Source of the DNA: Asticcacaulis currens
GTDB lineage: Bacteria > Pseudomonadota > Alphaproteobacteria > Caulobacterales > Caulobacteraceae
Length of the DNA: 64,000 nucleotides
Assembly: GCF_028550395.1 (NCBI RefSeq)
Contig: NZ_JAQQKW010000001.1
Span: 434,001-498,000, forward strand
Reading direction: 5' to 3'
Position 1 is the first letter of the stretch; each line of letters starts with the position of its first letter. The notes under the pieces are model-generated. The model was not told the origin of the DNA. It saw nothing but the letters and a program-made list of their open reading frames with translations, and made no database searches. Positions 28,643-38,371 of this stretch are shown in pieces. The translations under genes and the position numbers were made by a program.

Positions 28643-31129
28643 CTAAACCCCGGGCGGCGGGCCGACCAGAATATCGCGTTTGCCGACGTGGTTGGCAGGG
28701 CCGACGACGCCTTCCTGCTCCATCTTTTCCATCAGGGAGGCGGCGCGGTTATAGCCAATCTGCAGCTTCCGCTGGATGTAGGAGGTCGAGGCCTTACGGT
28801 CGATGGTGACGTAGTAGACGGCCTTGTCGTAGAGGTCGTCGCCCGAGCCGCCGCTGTCACCGCCGAAGCCGCCGGACTCGCTGTCGCCATCATCGTCGCC
28901 GCCAGCGGTGATGTCTTCGAGGTAGTTGGGCGAACCTTGCGAGCGCAGATATTCGGCCACGGCCTCGACCTCGGAGTCGGCGACGAATGGCCCGTGCAGA
29001 CGGGTGATGCGCCCACCGCCCGCCATGTAAAGCATGTCACCCTGACCAAGGAGCTGTTCCGCCCCCTGTTCTCCAAGGATGGTGCGCGAGTCGATCTTGG
29101 ATGTCACCTGGAAGGAGATGCGCGTCGGGAAGTTGGCCTTGATCGTGCCGGTGATGACATCGACCGACGGGCGCTGCGTGGCCATGATCAGGTGGATACC
29201 GGCGGCGCGCGCCATCTGCGCGAGGCGTTGAACCGCGCCTTCGATGTCCTTGCCAGCCACCATCATCAGGTCGGCGACCTCGTCGATGATCACGACGATA
29301 TAGGGCATGGGCTCCGGCACCATTTCCTCGATTTCGAAGATGGGCTGACCCGTTTCGTCAAAGCCCGTCTGGACCTTGCGGATAAAGTTCTTGCCTTCTG
29401 CGGCGGTCGCCTTGGCGCGCTCATTAAAGGAGGCGACATTGCGCACGCCGATCTTCGACATGCGCCGATACCGGTCTTCCATTTCCTTAACGACCCATTT
29501 CAACGCCACAACGGCCTTTTTTGGGTCGGTCACAACGGGAGCTATCAGGTGTGGGATGCCGTCATAGACGGACAGTTCCAGCATCTTCGGATCGATCATG
29601 ATGAACTTGCACTGTTCCGGATCGAGCCGGTACAGGATCGACAGGATCATCGCGTTCACGCCGACCGACTTACCCGAACCCGTTGTACCGGCGATCAGGA
29701 GGTGGGGCATCTTGGCAAGGTCGGTGACATAGGGCTCACCGCCAATGTTTTCACCCAGCACCATCGGCAGGATGTGGCTTGATTTCTCAAACTCGGCAGA
29801 GGCCAGCATGTCGCGCAGGTAAACCGTTTCGCGCACGGCATTTGGCAACTCGATACCGATGGCGTTGCGACCCTGCACGATGGAAACGCGGCAGGAACGG
29901 GCCGACATATTGCGGGCGATATCATCGGCCAGCGCCACGACACGCGCGCCCTTCACCCCGGCGGCCGGGGCAAGTTCATAGAGGGTAACGACCGGGCCTG
30001 GCCGGATCTGGTCGATCACACCCTTAACGCCAAATTCGGCCAGAACGCTTTCCAGCATCCGCGCGTTCTGGCGCAAGGCCGCCTCGTCATAGCCAGCGGC
30101 GCGCGGCTTAGGCTTGGCGAGAATGGACAGCTCAGGGAGCCGGAAATTGCCAGGCTTCAGGAACTCAAAGCTCGACTGACGCTCGTCCTGTTCGCGCGCC
30201 GACGGTCTGGAGCGCGGGGCCTCCATGCGAATCTTAGGTTCCGGTGCTGCCTGACGCGGTGCCGGGGCCAACCGCTCCGACTGTGAGTCCAGCTCATCCA
30301 TATCGAAGGGTGGCGCGTCTTCGTCATAGGCAGGCGAAGCGGCAGGCGCGCGGCTGTTGACCTGGGGTTCGGGAATGGTATCGGGCGTGTAGTCGGCTTC
30401 GTCGAGGAAGGGCTGTGGCGCTTTCTGGCCGCGCGCCGCCTTAGGCGCCCGGGGCTCACGCGTTACCGCTGCACTCACCTTTTCCGGCAGCCCGGAGGCC
30501 GTCAGAGCGCCCCTGAACCCCCCGAGCACAAAGCCGGCAGCGCGGACATAGCTTTCTGATGTCAGGCGCAAGGCCTGATTGAACGCCCACAAGGCGGCCG
30601 CGCCGAAGATAAGGCTTGCGATCAACTCACCCCCGGGCAAACGCATGAAGTCGAATACACTTTTGAGCAGGTGGTGGGTGCCTGTACCCCAGAAGCCGCC
30701 AATAGAGGGCGAATTAGCGTCTCCCATATGCAAAGGCGCCAGTGCGGCCGCCAGCATCAGCACGAACAGGGCGCCATAAAGGCTGTGGATGCGTAGGGTG
30801 CGACGGCCTTCATCCGGATCAAGCTGCATCAGACGCGCCAGACCGAACCACGTCATCAGCGCGGCCATTGGCCATGCTGCCAGTCCCAGAGATTGCAGGC
30901 CGAGATCAGCAATAATCGCACCAAAACCGCCCAGAAAATTATGCACAGGCTCGGCAGTCGCCGTATTCCAGCTCGCGTCTGTCGCGCGATAGGACGCGTA
31001 GGCCATCAATGAGGCCAGGCCCAGAAGGCATACCAGCGCGCCACGCAGACGTGCCATTGGCACCGAGCGCCAGATGTAGGTGAAACGGGACTCCAGATGG
31101 TTCCAGACGAGGGCGGTAACCGTGCTCAT
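28643..31129 (-). CDS. ftsK: DNA translocase FtsK
   Basis: FtsK pumps chromosomal DNA at the septum and activates XerCD at dif. The 828-residue protein has four N-terminal membrane helices (about residues 25-190), a Pro/Ala/Glu-rich linker (about 210-330), and the RecA-like motor with Walker [16 protein letters not shown] (near residue 478) and Walker [15 protein letters not shown]. The C-terminal gamma winged helix ([21 protein letters not shown]) reads KOPS sequences. Upstream DNA (31141-31190) contains several TTAA half-sites that could bind CtrA, but spacing is not the TTAA-N7-TTAA consensus. Confidence 0.97.
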   Translation of the reverse strand: MSTVTALVWNHLESRFTYIWRSVPMARLRGALVCLLGLASLMAYASYRATDASWNTATAEPVHNFLGGFGAIIADLGLQSLGLAAWPMAALMTWFGLARLMQLDPDEGRRTLRIHSLYGALFVLMLAAALAPLHMGDANSPSIGGFWGTGTHHLLKSVFDFMRLPGGELIASLIFGAAALWAFNQALRLTSESYVRAAGFVLGGFRGALTASGLPEKVSAAVTREPRAPKAARGQKAPQPFLDEADYTPDTIPEPQVNSRAPAASPAYDEDAPPFDMDELDSQSERLAPAPRQAAPEPKIRMEAPRSRPSAREQDERQSSFEFLKPGNFRLPELSILAKPKPRAAGYDEAALRQNARMLESVLAEFGVKGVIDQIRPGPVVTLYELAPAAGVKGARVVALADDIARNMSARSCRVSIVQGRNAIGIELPNAVRETVYLRDMLASAEFEKSSHILPMVLGENIGGEPYVTDLAKMPHLLIAGTTGSGKSVGVNAMILSILYRLDPEQCKFIMIDPKMLELSVYDGIPHLIAPVVTDPKKAVVALKWVVKEMEDRYRRMSKIGVRNVASFNERAKATAAEGKNFIRKVQTGFDETGQPIFEIEEMVPEPMPYIVVIIDEVADLMMVAGKDIEGAVQRLAQMARAAGIHLIMATQRPSVDVITGTIKANFPTRISFQVTSKIDSRTILGEQGAEQLLGQGDMLYMAGGGRITRLHGPFVADSEVEAVAEYLRSQGSPNYLEDITAGGDDDGDSESGGFGGDSGGSGDDLYDKAVYYVTIDRKASTSYIQRKLQIGYNRAASLMEKMEQEGVVGPANHVGKRDILVGPPPGV

Positions 31130-31318
31130 GCGGGGCAGACTCTAGACTTATGGTTAAGTCCGGTTAATCGCATGCAAAGGGTTAAGACCTGTTTACGAAA
31201 ACCTAAAAAAGTCATCGCACGCTTCAGGCGGCTATTCCTTATGTGTGTAACCCACACTCCGCTTCGATCCTTGTTGTTAAAGAGCGCACACTGAGGCTTT
31301 CAAAGGAGAGTCCACGTG

Positions 31319-31621
31319 ATGCAACAGACCCAAATTCCCGCAGACACCGATCCGGCTAACGCTATTGGTCAGGCGGCCGAAGTTACGCCTGATGAGGCCG
31401 ATATCAATGGGGAAGAAGACCTCACAAACGACGATATCGTCAAGGACGATGGTCTTGGGGAAGACGATACCGAGGATGAGGGCCTTGAGGAAGATGAGGA
31501 CGGCCTGACACCCCTTGATAAAGACACCGGTCAAGACCTTGATGCTGATGCCCTCACAGGTCAGGACGATGATCGCGAGTATGACGTCAGAGAAACCATC
31601 GACAAGACTACGGGTTTGTAA
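31319..31621 (+). CDS. Small highly acidic protein of unknown function
   Basis: About 100 residues, almost one third Asp or Glu, with EDLTNDDIVKDDGLGEDD and GLEEDEDGLTPLDKD. It has no hydrophobic segment, signal or Cys, and should be soluble and probably disordered. The start is ATG 31319 (or GTG 31316) behind a good aaaggagag site, and a strong terminator follows, so expression is likely. It is divergent from ftsK. I do not recognise the family. Confidence 0.65.
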   Translation: MQQTQIPADTDPANAIGQAAEVTPDEADINGEEDLTNDDIVKDDGLGEDDTEDEGLEEDEDGLTPLDKDTGQDLDADALTGQDDDREYDVRETIDKTTGL

Positions 31622-31645
31622 TGAAGTAAGCCACGTGCCCAATAA

Positions 31646-31681
31646 AAAAGAGGACCTCGCCAGCTGCGGGGTCCTCTTTTC
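31646..31681 (+). terminator. Terminator after the acidic protein gene
   Basis: A 16-bp stem with one G-U pair (aaaagaggacctcgc / gcggggtcctctttt) and a small loop. It has A-run and T-run on both sides and could act in either direction. The following bases to 31907 hold no supported gene. Confidence 0.85.
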
Positions 31682-31907
31682 CGTCCTTAGCCGTCCCGGC
31701 TTTTCGAGCGCTATCATAAAGAAGGCGAAGTCGCTTTCAGATGCGCTACCAGGATAAAGGGTGATTAAATCCTGACGACAGGACTGAGATCCCCTTAAAC
31801 GCCGTCTTCGGCCTATGACGATTAGACATCGGATCACCTCCCTTCGCTGTTGAACCTGGAAAGAAGGGTCTCATAGACCAAAAGAAAATCAAGCGAAAAT
31901 GTAGAGG

Positions 31908-32582
31908 CTACTTAAACATCTCAGTGGCGCTGTGCGTGAGTATAAGAACGGCAATCAGGCCCAAAAGCCCACCGACGAACATCTCGAAGTATTCGCGGTT
32001 TCGGCCTCGACTGAGAAAGCGCGTCAGGGCAAGACCACTCAGGCCATAGGTCGTCATGGTAATGACGTCCATACCAATGGCCGTTGCGGCGAACACCGGC
32101 ATCTGCGTGGCCATCGGGCGGTCGAGTGCCAGAAAGGGCGGCAGGACCGCAGTGAAAAAGAGGGTGACCTTGGGGTTCAGGAACTGCACCATGAAACCGT
32201 CTTTCCACGTCGCCCACAGGCCTTCGCGGGCGAGGTTCTGAGCGTCCTCGGGCAGGTCAAGCTCGTGCACGCTGTGCGATTTGCGCGCTCGGATCGTTTT
32301 GATGGCGATCCACAAAAGATAGACAGCCCCGGCAACCGTCATTGCATGAAAGACGACCGGCAAGGTGGTGATCAGTATGTGCAGGCCGAAGGCGGCGGCA
32401 ACAAACCAGATCAGGGTGGCCGTATTAATGCCGAACACACCCATCAGAACCTTTGGGCCGGAACGACCTAAACCAGTTGAGATGCAAAACAGGTTAGCTG
32501 GACCCGGTGTAATGGCCATAAGAAACATCGCCCCTAAAAAGGCGGTGTATTTCGAGGGATCAACAGGCAGGGCGGAGAACAT
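31908..32582 (-). CDS. LysE/RhtB family amino-acid exporter
   Basis: The 224-residue inner-membrane protein has about six hydrophobic helices. The N-terminal FLMAITPGPANLFCISTGL is the LysE signature (PGP), followed by LMGVFGINTATLIWFVAAAFGL and a central amphipathic segment with FMVQFLNPKVTLFFTAVLP. Members export lysine, homoserine, threonine or similar metabolites; the substrate cannot be read from sequence. Monocistronic. Confidence 0.92.
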   Translation of the reverse strand: MFSALPVDPSKYTAFLGAMFLMAITPGPANLFCISTGLGRSGPKVLMGVFGINTATLIWFVAAAFGLHILITTLPVVFHAMTVAGAVYLLWIAIKTIRARKSHSVHELDLPEDAQNLAREGLWATWKDGFMVQFLNPKVTLFFTAVLPPFLALDRPMATQMPVFAATAIGMDVITMTTYGLSGLALTRFLSRGRNREYFEMFVGGLLGLIAVLILTHSATEMFK

Positions 32583-32681
32583 AGGGCCTTATTTCGTAGA
32601 TCCTGCAACTTGTCGAGGCGTAACAACCGCCGCCTTACGCACAGATGCCGGTTTTTAAGGCCCCGCATTCAGATGACGAGA

Positions 32682-33455
32682 CTATACCTTGGTGTGGGTT
32701 ACAGCCGAATAGGGCAGGAAGCGTTCTCCGCTTAACTGTCGCAGCTCGATACGAACACTTTTGTCGCTGAAATCCAGAAGGTTGAAGCCTTGTGGCTGTT
32801 TGCGCACGCGTATCGACATGGCCGTTGAGGCGCACACAAACAAAGTGGTGTGACCGTTCATTACCCGTGTCTCGACATAGGCGTGATGCTGGTGGCCGGA
32901 TAGGACGATATCGACCTTCTGTTCGCCGAGCGTTTTTAATAGTTCTTCGCTGTTGAACACCGTCACATCAAGCGGAAATTCCGACGGGTTAAGAGGGGGA
33001 TGGTGCAGTGTCAGGACACGCCATGGCGTCGTTGAGGCGGCAAAAAAACTGGCGATGTCCTGCCTTTGACGGGCGCTGATCGAGCCATAGGCCCAGTTAA
33101 GCGCCGGCAGGATCATACGGGCCGAATTGATACCCTTTATGTCCACCAGATCCGCATGCAGTTCGGGTTCGAGGTCTCTGGCAATGTGGTCGCGGTATCG
33201 CTTCCATGGCTGGACGAAGCGTCTAAGGTCAAGCCCTGGCAGATCATGATTGCCCGGTATCACGAAAGCCGGCATGGGCAGACGTCTGAAAAAATCCGCT
33301 GCTTCGGCAAACTCTGGCACGGTGGCGTCCTGGGTGATGTCGCCGCTGGCCAGCACGAGGTCGGGGTCAAGTTCTATCAGGGTCTGGGTCAGGATTTCGG
33401 TCACCAGACGATCATGCGCACCGAAATGCAGGTCGGATATGTGGGCTATGCGCAT
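32682..33455 (-). CDS. Calcineurin-like metallophosphoesterase
   Basis: The 257-residue protein has the full dinuclear-metal set: SDLHFGAH (D-x-H), ASGDITQDA (GD), IPGNHDLPG (GNHD), LTLHHPPLN and LSGHQHHAY (GHxH). Lacking a signal peptide, it is cytosolic. Likely substrates are a phosphodiester such as cyclic nucleotides, UDP-diacylglucosamine or nucleic acids; none is proven. Its start codon abuts the stop of the upstream lipid-kinase gene, so the two form an operon and may share a phospholipid-related role (inference). Confidence 0.9.
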   Translation of the reverse strand: MRIAHISDLHFGAHDRLVTEILTQTLIELDPDLVLASGDITQDATVPEFAEAADFFRRLPMPAFVIPGNHDLPGLDLRRFVQPWKRYRDHIARDLEPELHADLVDIKGINSARMILPALNWAYGSISARQRQDIASFFAASTTPWRVLTLHHPPLNPSEFPLDVTVFNSEELLKTLGEQKVDIVLSGHQHHAYVETRVMNGHTTLFVCASTAMSIRVRKQPQGFNLLDFSDKSVRIELRQLSGERFLPYSAVTHTKV

Positions 33456-34364
33456 TCAGGCCTCGCGCGACGGGGTCAGCAGCGGCACATAGCGTGGCTT
33501 AAGTTTGATTTCGAGCGGGGTTTTAAGATCTGTCACTTCGCCATCGACCGAGACCTTCTCTTTGCGATGTCGCGTCCATAGCGTCATCTGCGTGCCGGTA
33601 AGTTCCGTCAGATCCGGGTCCGATTTCCAGTTGCCGACCAGAAGCCGCGTCAGGAAGCGAAGATGTGATACCCGCGTCTTGGTCGAGGCGATATAGGCCG
33701 CCAGTTCGCCCCCTTGAAGGTCGTTGCGTTTAAAGTTGCTCTCATCGATGCGCGTCGTGTCAGCATAGCGATTGGCCGAAATCACCACGGCGGGCGAACG
33801 GAAGCGATGCAGCCGCTTGCCGATCTGAAGCCCGACGCGAGCATTTTTGCGCCGTTCCAGATAGTCGGCGACGAACCAGAAAAGATAGGGCACCATTAGC
33901 AGGAAGTTGTTGGTGCGGTGCTGTTCGCGAAAGACCGAGGCTTCGGGCATCACCCCCACTGAGGCGCAACATAAGAACAGCTCGCCATTCACCTCACCGG
34001 CGTCGATCCGCGTTTGCGTCGCACCTTTCGCATAGGCCTTGAGAGCCTCATCCAGGGTATTCATGCCGAGGTCATGGGCGAGAAGGTTCATCGTGCCAAA
34101 CGGCAGGATGCCAAAAGCCTTGTTCTTACGGCTCAAGGTATCGGCGCATGACCGTAAAGTGCCATCGCCGCCCCCGACAAGTAAAGGGTTGGGAGATTGC
34201 GCAAAGCGGTCGAGAGCGGCTTCCATCTCAGCGGGTTCGGCGAACATGAGTTCGTTCACCGCCATGCCGCTGGCTTCAATCGCTGCGGTTATGGAGTCGC
34301 GGCCCAGATTGAGGACCGTGCCCGCCTTGCCATTGATAAGAATGTTATACGCTGTCGCCGCCAT
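33456..34364 (-). CDS. Diacylglycerol kinase family lipid kinase
   Basis: From ATG 34364 the protein is about 302 residues. The DAGK catalytic signature is seen as LLVGGGDGTLRSCAD and FGILPFGTMNLLAHDLGM, then GELFLCCASVGVMPEA and a C-terminal beta-sandwich ending SVDGEVTDLKTPLEIKL. These soluble enzymes phosphorylate diacylglycerol, sphingoid bases or related lipids. A longer frame from 34424 would run through the trxA terminator hairpin, so the shorter start is preferred. It abuts the phosphoesterase gene. Confidence 0.9.
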   Translation of the reverse strand: MAATAYNILINGKAGTVLNLGRDSITAAIEASGMAVNELMFAEPAEMEAALDRFAQSPNPLLVGGGDGTLRSCADTLSRKNKAFGILPFGTMNLLAHDLGMNTLDEALKAYAKGATQTRIDAGEVNGELFLCCASVGVMPEASVFREQHRTNNFLLMVPYLFWFVADYLERRKNARVGLQIGKRLHRFRSPAVVISANRYADTTRIDESNFKRNDLQGGELAAYIASTKTRVSHLRFLTRLLVGNWKSDPDLTELTGTQMTLWTRHRKEKVSVDGEVTDLKTPLEIKLKPRYVPLLTPSREA

Positions 34365-34388
34365 ATGGCTGATGTGCCGGGGTGAGTG

Positions 34389-34430
34389 CAAAAAAACAAT
34401 GCGGGCGTGAAGCCTGAACTCCACGCCCGC
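34389..34430 (-). terminator. Terminator after trxA
   Basis: On the minus strand a 9-bp perfect stem (gcgggcgtg / cacgcccgc) is followed by attgttttttt. It ends the long add operon. Confidence 0.8.
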
Positions 34431-34455
34431 ACCCTATCAGCATTTGTCTTTAAGA

Positions 34456-34788
34456 CTAGGCGATGCCGGCTTCGGCCAGCCATTCGACGAGCTTCGACTT
34501 TGGCATAGCGCCAACCTTCATCGAGGTCATCTTGCCGTCCTTGAATAGCATCATGGTCGGGATGCCGCGCACGCCGAACTTCGACGGCGTCAGGGGGGAA
34601 TCGTCGATGTTAATCTTCGACACGGTGAGCTTGTCGCCATAGGCTTCTGCCACCTCATCGAGGATGGGCGCGATTTGCTTACACGGGCCGCACCATTCGG
34701 CCCAGAAATCGACTAAAACCGGCTTGTCGGATTTAAGGACGTCGTTTTCAAAGGTCTCGTCGGTAACCTTGACGGTGGCGGTGGACAT
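34456..34788 (-). CDS. trxA: Thioredoxin
   Basis: A 110-residue cytosolic thioredoxin with the redox centre FWAEWCGPCKQIAP, cis-Pro in VRGIPTMMLFKDG and no signal peptide. It reduces disulfides in ribonucleotide reductase and other targets. ATG 34788 (MSTATVKVTD) gives the standard length; an in-frame Met 33 bases earlier only adds a non-conserved leader. It is the last gene of the acyltransferase-to-trxA series, 76 bases after addA, and has its own terminator. Confidence 0.97.
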   Translation of the reverse strand: MSTATVKVTDETFENDVLKSDKPVLVDFWAEWCGPCKQIAPILDEVAEAYGDKLTVSKINIDDSPLTPSKFGVRGIPTMMLFKDGKMTSMKVGAMPKSKLVEWLAEAGIA

Positions 34789-34864
34789 GGGTGCACTTCC
34801 TATCTCGCCCGAAATGGGCACAGATTCAAACTTGTCACAAAGGTAAGTAAGCCCGCCTCAGAAA

Positions 34865-37800
34865 TCAATGGCCCTGAATTTCCGCGAGCCTGAGATTTAC
34901 TAAAGCCTCACTTAAGGGGGTGAGCTTCGGCCCGTCGGTCCATAAAAGCGCGGCCTCAACCGTCTTGTCAGGATAGATCTGACGCAAAAGGGCGACGTAA
35001 CCGGCCATCTGACGTTGATAATCAGCGGCTGCCTCTTCGGCGCTATCCGGAGCGGGGCGGTTCGATTTGTAATCGATCACTAAAACGCGCTCATCCCCGA
35101 CCACCAGCCGGTCGATACGTCCGGACATAAAGATCGCTTCGCCGCGTGCATTGATCCCGACCTGCCCGGCAAGAGCGACCTCTGGCCTCGAGTGGGGTCC
35201 GAAGGCGTCGGCAAAGCGCGCATCGGTCAGGACTGCCATGACAGACTGGCGGATCTCTTCGCGCTGAGGATCATCAAGATCCGGCTGACGCTTCAGCCAG
35301 CGTGTGGCCACATCGTCGCGCTCAGCCACGGGCAGAGCGGGCAGGATTTCAAACAGTTTATGAATTTTCAGTCCGCGGCCAAATCGTCCCTGTCCCTTCT
35401 GTAGCGCCAGCGGCGAAGGCGCGCGGTCCTCGGCGGAGCGGTCTTCGTCGCTCAGTTGCGACACCGCGCGCCACACCACATCCGCTTCCGGATCGGGCGT
35501 CGGCGCTGCGGTGACAAAAGCAGGTAAATCGGTCTTTGCCTGCAAAGCCTGCGCCTGTGCGGGCATTAAAGGCGCGCGTTTACCAAACAGAACGACCTCG
35601 GTCGTTTTCGTGGGTTCCTGATCTTTGGGGGTTCCGAATTCGACGATCATGCCAAGCGCCTCGGCGCTTACATCTTCGCCTGGTAGACGCCTAAACCCGG
35701 CTTCAGCCAGATCGTACCAGTCAGGGAAGGGGCCATTAGTGGCCCGGCTGCCGCGATAGCCGCATAGGGTCAGACGGTCGCGTGCCCGTGTCAGCGCCAC
35801 GTAGAACAGCCGCAACCCCTCCTTGGCTTCGCGCAAACTGCGCGCGGCCTTCAACGCGCTGACGGATTGCGGATCGCCGTCTTTGCCTCGGGCCGACAAG
35901 ACGAGATCGCCCTCATCAGACATTAGGAGCAAATCGTCATTACGAGTCGATTTAAAACCGGGGGCCATTGGCAAAATAACCCACGGCGCTTCTAAGCCCT
36001 TGGAGCCATGGACTGTCATGACCCGCACACGGTCGCCACCCTCCTCCTGTTCGCGCTTAATTTCTGAGGCATTGAATTCGCAAAGGTTGAGGAAGTCGAT
36101 CAGACCGATCGCACCCACTCCTTCGCCCTTAAGGGCCAGATTCAACGTCTCATCCAGCACGTCTTCGCATTCAACACCAAGGCGTGTGACGAAACGCTGG
36201 CGCTGGGTGCGCCCCTGAGCATCGCGGCGATTAAGTACCAGCCCTAGAAAATCGAACGCTGTGCGCTGTGGGGCTTCGGCGAGCGCCCAGCCTATGAAGT
36301 TCTGGGCCTCTGAAAATCGCGAATTGTCCTCAGCCAGGCGGTTCAGGGCCTGCCAAAGGTTGGCCTTTTCGATTCGCGTGAGTGCGAAGAGGTCGTCTTC
36401 ACTCAGGTCGCATAGGGGGCTTCGCAGGACGCAGGCCAGGGACAGGCTATCGCCCGCTTGCAAACACACGCGCATAAGGGCGCGGAGGTCCTGAAAAGCA
36501 ATATGGTCCGACAGCTTAAGACGGTCAGCCCCGGAGACCGGTACGCCTGCCTGTTTAAGCTCGCGGATCACATGCTCGAACAAAGCGTCTCGCTTGCGCA
36601 CCAGGACGAGGACATCGCCGGCATGCATCGGGCGCGGTTCGCGTGACGCTTTGTCTATGACACTGCGCCCCTGTCTGATTTCCTGCGCAATATGAAAGGC
36701 CAGTTGCTGGGCCAAGCGCTTTGCCGGGGCGGCGCCTGAGGCGTCAACCGGGGCAATCTCGTCATCGTCTTCGTCGTTAAGGTCAGGCACCGGCAGGGGA
36801 TAGACAGGTGGCCATAACTCCACCGTCGCAGGCCGTTCGCTTCGGCGCGCGTCATGGATGATGGGAACGGCCGTGAAGTTGAGCGCTTCGGAAAGGTCCG
36901 GGGCATCAAAGGCGCTATCGACGAAACCCAGAACCTCCGGGAGGGAGCGCCAGCTTTGGACCAGTTGTGGCACTTCAAATCGCTTTTTGGCTGCCTCCGC
37001 AAGTTTTTGGTAGTGACGGCGCATGCCAAGGAAAAGGTCAGGCTTGGCCCCCTGGAACCCGTAGATAGATTGCTTTTCATCGCCAACAGCAAAGACGGTG
37101 CGATCAGTACGCCCGGAAAGTACAGATGAGCCTGCGCCGGAGAAAAAGTCACCGGTCAGGGCCTTAACGATATCCCACTGGTCCGCGGACGTGTCTTGTC
37201 CTTCATCCACCAGCACATGCTCAAGACCGCCATCCATCTTAAACAGCACCCACTGCGACATTGAGGCGCCCGACAGGAGACGCTTGGCGCGGCTGATCAG
37301 ATCCTGAAAGTCGAGTGCGCCGGTGCGGCGCTTCAGATCCTGATAGATGGCGCTGAAATCTTCAAACAGTCGCAGCGTATAGAGGGTGTTGAGCGCGGTT
37401 TCGGCGGCTTTGCGCTTTTCAACCGCATCGGCCAGCGGTTCGCGCCAGCGTTCCAAAGCTTCGCGGTCGGCCGGGTGGCTCTTGACTGAACACACCTCTT
37501 TGCGCGGCTCGCCCTTAGCCGTGTAGTAAAGGTTATAAATTTCTTCAAAATCAAACGGTTCGCCGTTACTACGCGCCTCAGAAAGGCGCAGCAGGGTTTC
37601 CGACAGGCTCTGATTGCCCTTGGTATTGATGGTGGCCAGTGACCGCGCCATTTCCGGCATAAGGTCCCAGTTCAGCCCCTCGGCGAACGCATCTACCACC
37701 TGTTCTGGCGTCATAGGCGGATCGAGATCGAGACGTTTAAACACATGGGCGCTGAAGGACCGATCATATTGTTCGGCTTCGGCCAGAAGGCTATCGAGCG

Positions 37801-38371
37801 CTTCGCGGATACGATCGTGCTGATAGATGAACTGCGACAGGAGTTGCTCAAACTTCTGGGCTTTCAGCGTGCGGATCAGATGATCACGGTGTGCGCCTTC
37901 GGGCAGGGTCAGGAGACCTTCAAGCGCCTTTTGCGCCAGATCACGCGCGATCAGATCGTCTAGCACCTGAAATGAGGGGCTTAAACCCGCCTCCAGTGGA
38001 AACCGCCGCAGAAGTTTTTCGCAAAAGGCATGTATGGTCTGGATCTTAAGGCCCCCGGGGGTCTCCAGCGCCTTGGCAAACAGAGCCCGGGCCTTGGCGA
38101 GGTCATCGGGATTTTCGTCGATCTTGCGGAGCTCTTCGGCCAGGGCATCGTCTTCGGCCACGGCCCAGCCGCCCAGTCGCTCATAAAGGCGGCCCTGCAT
38201 TTCGGCGGCAGCGGCCTTGGTATAGGTAACGCACAAAATATGCTCGGGCCTTGCGCCTCGCAACAGAAGGCGCGCCACGCGATTGACAAGCGTTGAGGTT
38301 TTTCCCGAGCCCGCATTAGCAGTGAGAAAGCACGAGACTTCCGGGTCGGCGGCGGCGTTTTGCGGGTTCAT
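34865..38371 (-). CDS. addA: Double-strand break repair helicase-nuclease AddA
   Basis: AddA is the UvrD-like subunit of AddAB, which processes broken ends for RecA. The 1168-residue protein has Walker A TANAGSGKTSTLVNRVARLL (residues about 18-37), a superfamily 1 motif II VLVDEGQDTSADQWD, motif III VGDEKQSIYGFQGAKP, motif V VMTVHGSKGLEAPWVILPM and motif VI LFYVALTRARDRL. The C-terminal RecB-type nuclease shows EVALAGQVG, SGRIDRLVVGDERVLVIDYKSN with the catalytic D-x-K. Its start overlaps the addB stop by 4 bases. Confidence 0.97.
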   Translation of the reverse strand: MNPQNAAADPEVSCFLTANAGSGKTSTLVNRVARLLLRGARPEHILCVTYTKAAAAEMQGRLYERLGGWAVAEDDALAEELRKIDENPDDLAKARALFAKALETPGGLKIQTIHAFCEKLLRRFPLEAGLSPSFQVLDDLIARDLAQKALEGLLTLPEGAHRDHLIRTLKAQKFEQLLSQFIYQHDRIREALDSLLAEAEQYDRSFSAHVFKRLDLDPPMTPEQVVDAFAEGLNWDLMPEMARSLATINTKGNQSLSETLLRLSEARSNGEPFDFEEIYNLYYTAKGEPRKEVCSVKSHPADREALERWREPLADAVEKRKAAETALNTLYTLRLFEDFSAIYQDLKRRTGALDFQDLISRAKRLLSGASMSQWVLFKMDGGLEHVLVDEGQDTSADQWDIVKALTGDFFSGAGSSVLSGRTDRTVFAVGDEKQSIYGFQGAKPDLFLGMRRHYQKLAEAAKKRFEVPQLVQSWRSLPEVLGFVDSAFDAPDLSEALNFTAVPIIHDARRSERPATVELWPPVYPLPVPDLNDEDDDEIAPVDASGAAPAKRLAQQLAFHIAQEIRQGRSVIDKASREPRPMHAGDVLVLVRKRDALFEHVIRELKQAGVPVSGADRLKLSDHIAFQDLRALMRVCLQAGDSLSLACVLRSPLCDLSEDDLFALTRIEKANLWQALNRLAEDNSRFSEAQNFIGWALAEAPQRTAFDFLGLVLNRRDAQGRTQRQRFVTRLGVECEDVLDETLNLALKGEGVGAIGLIDFLNLCEFNASEIKREQEEGGDRVRVMTVHGSKGLEAPWVILPMAPGFKSTRNDDLLLMSDEGDLVLSARGKDGDPQSVSALKAARSLREAKEGLRLFYVALTRARDRLTLCGYRGSRATNGPFPDWYDLAEAGFRRLPGEDVSAEALGMIVEFGTPKDQEPTKTTEVVLFGKRAPLMPAQAQALQAKTDLPAFVTAAPTPDPEADVVWRAVSQLSDEDRSAEDRAPSPLALQKGQGRFGRGLKIHKLFEILPALPVAERDDVATRWLKRQPDLDDPQREEIRQSVMAVLTDARFADAFGPHSRPEVALAGQVGINARGEAIFMSGRIDRLVVGDERVLVIDYKSNRPAPDSAEEAAADYQRQMAGYVALLRQIYPDKTVEAALLWTDGPKLTPLSEALVNLRLAEIQGH

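Noticed and set aside
28457-29782. 441-codon open frame on the plus strand
   Set aside because: It is antisense to the ftsK motor domain, and its residues mirror ftsK codon bias.
31141-31190. CtrA-like TTAA clusters upstream of ftsK
   Set aside because: The spacing between half-sites is 6 or greater than 7, not TTAA-N7-TTAA, and such sequences occur by chance in AT-rich promoters.
31277-31837. 186-codon open frame on the minus strand
   Set aside because: It covers the acidic protein gene and its terminator; the hydrophobic residues are the complement of Asp/Glu codons.
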